Shown here: in pieces, positions 60,609 through 64,000 of the stretch | How positions within the stretch are numbered: position 1 is the first letter of the stretch | Layout of the letters: every line of letters starts with the position of its first letter | Assembly: GCA_963789515.1 (NCBI GenBank) | Contig: CAWBKW010000002.1 | Location: forward strand, 930,001 to 994,000 | Direction: 5' to 3' | Source: JBAXEO01 sp963789515 | GTDB taxonomy: Bacteria > Actinomycetota > Coriobacteriia > Anaerosomatales > JAAXUF01 | Length of the DNA stretch: 64,000 bases | Notes under the pieces: generated by a model | Told to the model about the DNA's origin: nothing | Database searches by the model: none | What the model saw: only the letters and a program-made list of their open reading frames with translations | Made by a program: the position numbers and the translations under genes

Positions 60609-61727
60609 CTACGCGCGCGGCGATTCCAAAGGTCGCCACGCGGTGACAGACACGTCTGAGACGATACCCGCTTCGTGCGGCCTCATGCGGCCGATGATGG
60701 CGTCGCCGCGCCGGTCAGGGGCCCCGGTGAACAGAGGCGGCGCGTCCGCTCCCGCACATCCACCTGAGGTGACCGTGACCAACTGGTCGAGCACCCCGGC
60801 TTCCCAGGCAGCGGTGAAGAGTCGCGGTCCCGGTTCGAGCAGTACCTCGTCGAGACCCAGATCGCCCAGCGCCCGCAGCGCGTCGCCGAGGCCCGAGCCG
60901 CCTGTCCGGTGCACCGCTGCACCCGCGAACGACTCCCCCAGCGCCGGAGCGCCGGAGCCCACAACGAGCACCTTGGTCTCGGCGAGCCCGTCGGTGAACA
61001 GGGCGGCATCGAGCGGAGGAAGCGACTCGCGCACGAGGACGACTCGAAGCGGCTGGCGAGATGCGAGGTGGCCATCGGCGCCTCTCACCGTCAGGGCGGG
61101 GTCGTCGGCGCTCACGGTCGAAGCCGATACGAGCACGGCATCGGCGGCTGATCGCAGGAGCCGAGTGACCTCGGCTCCCGACGCACCGGTGATGGCGGCG
61201 CGATCGCCCGCTCGAAAGGCCCCGTGGGCGTCGAGCGACAGTGCGAGCTTCGCCGTGACAAAGGGGATGCCCACCGCGATACGCTTGAGCCACCCTTCGA
61301 CCAGCGCCATGAACGGCTCGGGGTCGTGGGCGAACTCGACCTGGATGCCAGCGGCGCGGAGCCGCTTCGCCCCGTCCGCCGAACCCGGGTTCGGGTCGCG
61401 CATCCCGATGATCACCCGCGCCGGGCCGGCAGCGATGAGCGCGTCGGCGCAGGGAGGGGTCTTGCCGAAGTGGCTGCACGGTTCGAGCGTCACGTACACG
61501 TCGGCGCCGCGTGCCTCAGGACCTGCCTCGCGAAGCGCGAACACCTCCGCGTGAGGGTCTCCAGCGCGCGGATGGAAGCCTTCGCCCACGATCCTGCCGT
61601 CTTTCACTATCACGCAGCCGACCACCGGATTGGGCGCCGTCGAGCCGCGTCCGCGCTCGGCGAGCGTGACTGCGCGTGACAGGAACGGGTCCTGGACCCG
61701 AGATGCGACGTCTGAGAACAGACGCAC
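60609..61727 (-). CDS. ribD: bifunctional pyrimidine deaminase / reductase
   Basis: Deaminates and reduces the pyrimidine intermediate of riboflavin synthesis. 372 aa, intact. GTG start (VRLFSDVASRVQDPFLSRAV) chosen because GAAGGAAGG lies nine bases upstream and the frame before it is riboswitch. Deaminase domain: NPVVGCVIVKDGRIVGEGFH, GDPHAEVFAL (His/Glu), EPCSHFGKTPPCADAL (two Cys zinc ligands). Reductase domain from about 150: FVTAKLALSLDAHGAF, SAADAVLVSASTVSADDPAL. First gene of the FMN-riboswitch operon. Confidence 0.95.
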   Translation of the reverse strand: MRLFSDVASRVQDPFLSRAVTLAERGRGSTAPNPVVGCVIVKDGRIVGEGFHPRAGDPHAEVFALREAGPEARGADVYVTLEPCSHFGKTPPCADALIAAGPARVIIGMRDPNPGSADGAKRLRAAGIQVEFAHDPEPFMALVEGWLKRIAVGIPFVTAKLALSLDAHGAFRAGDRAAITGASGAEVTRLLRSAADAVLVSASTVSADDPALTVRGADGHLASRQPLRVVLVRESLPPLDAALFTDGLAETKVLVVGSGAPALGESFAGAAVHRTGGSGLGDALRALGDLGLDEVLLEPGPRLFTAAWEAGVLDQLVTVTSGGCAGADAPPLFTGAPDRRGDAIIGRMRPHEAGIVSDVSVTAWRPLESPRA

Positions 61728-61737
61728 GAAAGGCGAC

Positions 61738-61855
61738 CTTCCTTCTCCCATCCGGACTCTAACCGTCGGCCCCGGAATCACACCGGGTCGGCCCCATGTA
61801 TGGGGTTCGCGGGCTGTCACCGCCGGTGGGGAATCTCACCCCGCCCTGAAGAAAG
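61738..61855 (-). promoter_or_regulatory. FMN riboswitch of the rib operon
   Basis: Minus strand: AGGGCGGGGTGAGATTCCCC, ACCGGCGGTGACAGCCCGCG, CCGGTGTGATTCCGGGGCCG, ACGGTTAGAGTCCGGATGGG: all six RFN-element helices recognisable. P1 pairs CTTTCTTC (61855-61848) with GAAGGAAG (61745-61738), and that second strand is also the ribosome-binding site of ribD. Ligand binding should thus hide the site directly. Confidence 0.95.
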
Positions 61856-61862
61856 CGTGCTC

Positions 61863-61868
61863 AGTATA
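61863..61868 (-). promoter_or_regulatory. -10 element of the rib operon promoter
   Basis: TATACT on the minus strand; predicted start near 61856, the first base of the riboswitch P1. The -35 region is not consensus. Confidence 0.6.
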
Positions 61869-61922
61869 GCGCACCGCGGCCACCGGGGTCCTTGTCGGTC
61901 CCCAAAGGCGACGATGGAACCT

Positions 61923-62597
61923 TCAGGAGATGGCAGCCAGCGCCGCGGCCCGGATCTCTGCGATGGCGGCGGCGGGATCCTTTGCGCCGTAGACGGCGTT
62001 GCCGGCGACGAGGCTCCTCGCACCGGCAGCCGCAACCAGCGCAGCGGTCTCGGCGTTGATCCCACCGTCGACCTGGATGACGGGGTTCGCGCCGAGCTGC
62101 TCGCACATCCACGCGATCTCGCTGACCTTCTCGACACTGCGCTCGATGAACGCCTGACCGCCGAAGCCCGGGTTGACGCTCATCACGAGGATCATGTCGA
62201 CCATCCCTAAGACCTCGATGAGCCCGTCGACCGGAGTGCCCGGGTTCACCGAGACCCCCGGCGATGCCCCGAACTCACGAATCCTCGACAGGGTCCGGTG
62301 AAGGTGCGGCGAGGCCTCGGCGTGCACGGTGACCATGTCGGCGCCCGCGTCGAGGTACCACTCGATCGTCGCGTCGACGTTGTCGATCATGAGATGCACG
62401 TCGAGGGGCTTGGTGGCGATCCTCTTGATCGCCTTGACCACGGGCGGGCCGATCGTGAGGTTGGGCACGAAGTGCCCGTCCATCACGTCGACGTGGATGA
62501 GATCGGCCCCGCCGTCTTCGATGACGCGGATCTCATCTCCAAGCCGCATGAAGTCGGCAGAGAGGATCGAGGGCGCGATGAGGATGGTGTCGGCCAC
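61923..62597 (-). CDS. rpe: ribulose-phosphate 3-epimerase
   Basis: Pentose phosphate pathway epimerase. 224 aa, intact. GTG start (VADTILIAPSILSADFMRLG) with AGGAGC six bases upstream. Motifs: LIHVDVMDGHFVPNLTIGPP, LDVHLMIDNVDATIEWYLDA, GVSVNPGTPVDGL, LVMSVNPGFGGQAFI and VIQVDGGINAETAALVAAAG. Between gpsA and the rib operon; its product supplies ribulose 5-phosphate, the substrate of RibBA. Confidence 0.96.
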   Translation of the reverse strand: MADTILIAPSILSADFMRLGDEIRVIEDGGADLIHVDVMDGHFVPNLTIGPPVVKAIKRIATKPLDVHLMIDNVDATIEWYLDAGADMVTVHAEASPHLHRTLSRIREFGASPGVSVNPGTPVDGLIEVLGMVDMILVMSVNPGFGGQAFIERSVEKVSEIAWMCEQLGANPVIQVDGGINAETAALVAAAGARSLVAGNAVYGAKDPAAAIAEIRAAALAAIS

Positions 62598-62623
62598 GGC
62601 GGCTCCTGGTGCTCTGGAAGTGG

Positions 62624-63640
62624 TTAGTCGGACACGAGCCCCAGACCGTGCAGCTCGTCTTGCGCTTCTCGGCCGAGCAGGGCCTCCTCGGCACCGGACA
62701 CGGGCATTCCTTCGTAGAGAATGGCGCGGACCTGTTGCGTGATCGGCAGTTCGAGGCCCTCGCGTTTGCCGAGCTCGTCCACGGTGATGCATGCGACGGC
62801 GCCCTCGGCGACCATGTGCGTCTCGTCGTAGAACTGCTGCATGGTGCCGCCCTTGGCGATGAGCTCTCCAAGGTTGCGATTGCGCGAGTGGCGCGAGGTA
62901 CAGGTCGCGATCAGGTCGCCCATGCCGGCGAGACCCATGTACGTGAGTGGGTTGGCTCCCATCGCACCGCCGAGACGGCTCATCTCGGCGAGCCCGCGTG
63001 TCATCAGCGTGGCCTTCGTGTTGTCGCCGTAGCCGAGCCCGTCGGAGATCCCGGCGCCGATGGCGACGACGTTCTTGCTCGCACCGGCGAGCTCGACCCC
63101 TACGACGTCGGGGTTGGTGTAGACCCGGAAGAACCGGGTCATGAAGATGTCTTGGAACAGGTCACCGACGCCGGGATTGTGCGCCGCTACCACGGTCGCC
63201 GATGGGATACCGCGGCTGACCTCCTCAGCGTGGTTCGGGCCCGACAGCCCGGCAACCCGCTCGCGCCCGCCGAGAACATCCTCAAGCACCTCGGTCATCA
63301 GCATGTTGCTGCCGCCCTCGACGCCCTTCGAGAGGATGACGACCGGCGTGTCGCCGCTCAGATGCGGCTTCATCGCCTCGGCGGTCTCGCGCACGCCGAT
63401 CGACGGCGTTACCATCACCACGGCCTGGGCGCCGAAGAGCGCCTCCTCCATGTCGGGCGTCGCGAAGACGCCGTCGGCGAAGACCACGTCGGGCAGGTAG
63501 ACGGGGTTCTGGTGGTTCGAGTTGATGCCCTCGGCTATCTCAGGCTCGCGCGACCAGAGCCGCACGTCGTGCCCCTTGCCACCTAAGAGCCAGGTCACCG
63601 CGGTGCCCCAGGACCCCGCCCCTACCACTGAGATTCTCAT
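62624..63640 (-). CDS. gpsA: glycerol-3-phosphate dehydrogenase [NAD(P)+]
   Basis: Makes sn-glycerol 3-phosphate for phospholipids. 338 aa, intact. ATG start MRISVVGAGSWGTAVTWLLG (nucleotide-binding GxGxWG), VYLPDVVFADGVFATPDME, VILSKGVEGGSNMLMTEVL, GLSGPNHAEEVSRGIPSATV, VELAGASKNVVAIGAGISDG with the catalytic Lys, and TCTSRHSRNRNLGELIAKGG. Directly after plsY, whose product uses G3P: a substrate pair. Confidence 0.97.
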   Translation of the reverse strand: MRISVVGAGSWGTAVTWLLGGKGHDVRLWSREPEIAEGINSNHQNPVYLPDVVFADGVFATPDMEEALFGAQAVVMVTPSIGVRETAEAMKPHLSGDTPVVILSKGVEGGSNMLMTEVLEDVLGGRERVAGLSGPNHAEEVSRGIPSATVVAAHNPGVGDLFQDIFMTRFFRVYTNPDVVGVELAGASKNVVAIGAGISDGLGYGDNTKATLMTRGLAEMSRLGGAMGANPLTYMGLAGMGDLIATCTSRHSRNRNLGELIAKGGTMQQFYDETHMVAEGAVACITVDELGKREGLELPITQQVRAILYEGMPVSGAEEALLGREAQDELHGLGLVSD

Positions 63641-63643
63641 CAG

Positions 63644-64000
63644 TCACGACCTACCCTTGTTCCGAGCGGCACTGCCGCGTTCACTGAAGGATACCCTAGG
63701 CTCCTGACCCCGCACGATGCGCATGATGTTCGCGCGATGCTTCCATATGACGAGCGTCGCCGCAACAACAGCAAACCCGATAAGCAGCCAGTCTCCCGGA
63801 TAGAACCACAGGCAGAGCAAGGGATACTCGACGGCGACCACGACCGAAGCGAGCGACACCATGCGGAACAGCGCGACGACGAGCAGCCAGGTCAGGAGGA
63901 GGATCGGCCAAGGGTACGGCGTCAGCACGAGCAGCGCGCCGGCCGCCGTGGCGACGCCCTTGCCTCCCTTGAATCCGATGTAGGGAGAGTACGTGTGCCC
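63644..64000 (-). CDS. plsY: glycerol-3-phosphate acyltransferase PlsY, 5' part beyond the right edge
   Basis: Membrane acyltransferase that uses acyl-phosphate (from PlsX) and G3P (from GpsA). 118 C-terminal residues are seen, in frame from the window edge: GHTYSPYIGFKGGKGVATAA is the diagnostic PlsY motif, then three to four membrane helices (WPILLLTWLLVVALFRMVSL; WLLIGFAVVAATLVIWKHRA) and a basic tail. The N-terminus lies outside the window. Ends four bases before gpsA. Confidence 0.94.
   Translation of the reverse strand, partial: GHTYSPYIGFKGGKGVATAAGALLVLTPYPWPILLLTWLLVVALFRMVSLASVVVAVEYPLLCLWFYPGDWLLIGFAVVAATLVIWKHRANIMRIVRGQEPRVSFSERGSAARNKGRS

Noticed and set aside
59896..61554. 552-codon plus-strand frame opposite the rib genes
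   Set aside because: Shadow of ribE and ribD, both with full family motifs on the minus strand.

Overview
This window is a gene-dense, high-GC bacterial chromosome segment, almost all of it housekeeping genes and mostly transcribed from the minus strand. The neighbourhood points to Actinomycetota. The order coaD / coiled-coil protein (Rv2927c-like) / DUF177 protein / rpmF matches mycobacteria, and cdsZ-rnhA behind nif3 and a DUF6504 gene beside a dnaE2-like polymerase are also actinobacterial arrangements. FabK-type enoyl reductases, FakA/DegV, GlpX and a GlnRS suggest a deep branch such as a Coriobacteriia-like anaerobe; that placement is inference. I see no prophage, insertion sequence, CRISPR array, rRNA operon or toxin/secretion island.

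Layout, read mainly right to left on the minus strand. (1) 1-20.9 kb: degV, recG, rsmD, coaD, a coiled-coil protein, DUF177 and rpmF lead into a type II fatty-acid synthesis cluster (plsX-fabH-fabK-fabD-fabG-acpP-fabK-like-fabF), then rnc-smc-ftsY-lepB-ffh-rpsP, so lipid synthesis sits next to chromosome condensation and the SRP/signal peptidase pathway. (2) 20.9-29.2 kb: fakA, asp23, a DUF1858 protein, rpmB (plus strand), a membrane GAF/HD-GYP protein, a thiamine unit (thiT + thiamine pyrophosphokinase behind a probable TPP riboswitch), an M23 endopeptidase and a PASTA protein with an amidase-like domain that lacks its metal ligands. (3) 29.3-38.1 kb: fmdB, glpX, rsmB-fmt-def-priA, metK behind a SAM-I riboswitch, psiE. 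(4) 38.2-42.2 kb, plus strand: gltX, tRNA-Gln(CUG), tRNA-Glu(CUC), glnS, RNase P RNA. (5) 42.2-49.9 kb: an acidic low-complexity protein with a C-terminal Cys cluster, nfo, dinB, dnaE2-like and DUF6504, a DNA repair/translesion group. (6) 49.9-51.4 kb: a DtxR-family repressor, then a standalone plus-strand structured RNA with a consensus promoter, then queD. (7) 51.4-57.8 kb: iscR-iscS-iscU-mnmA-PHP phosphatase-nif3-cdsZ-rnhA, with an operator over the iscR start site. (8) 58.2-64 kb: riboflavin operon ribD-ribE-ribBA-ribH behind an FMN riboswitch, then rpe, gpsA and plsY at the edge.

Two things stand out. First, the RNA at about 50796-50972 has a perfect-spacing sigma-70 promoter, an exact 11-bp closing helix that starts at the predicted first nucleotide, internal hairpins and no coding role; it is the best candidate here for something unannotated. 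Second, about half of the genes, including essential ones such as smc, fabF, fabD, plsX, coaD and rnc, carry single-base insertions or deletions. These cluster in three very GC-rich zones (about 5.9-20.9, 44.4-49.7 and 51.2-57.2 kb) with clean genes between. The simplest explanation is consensus error in the assembly rather than gene decay, so disrupted genes are annotated over their full extent.
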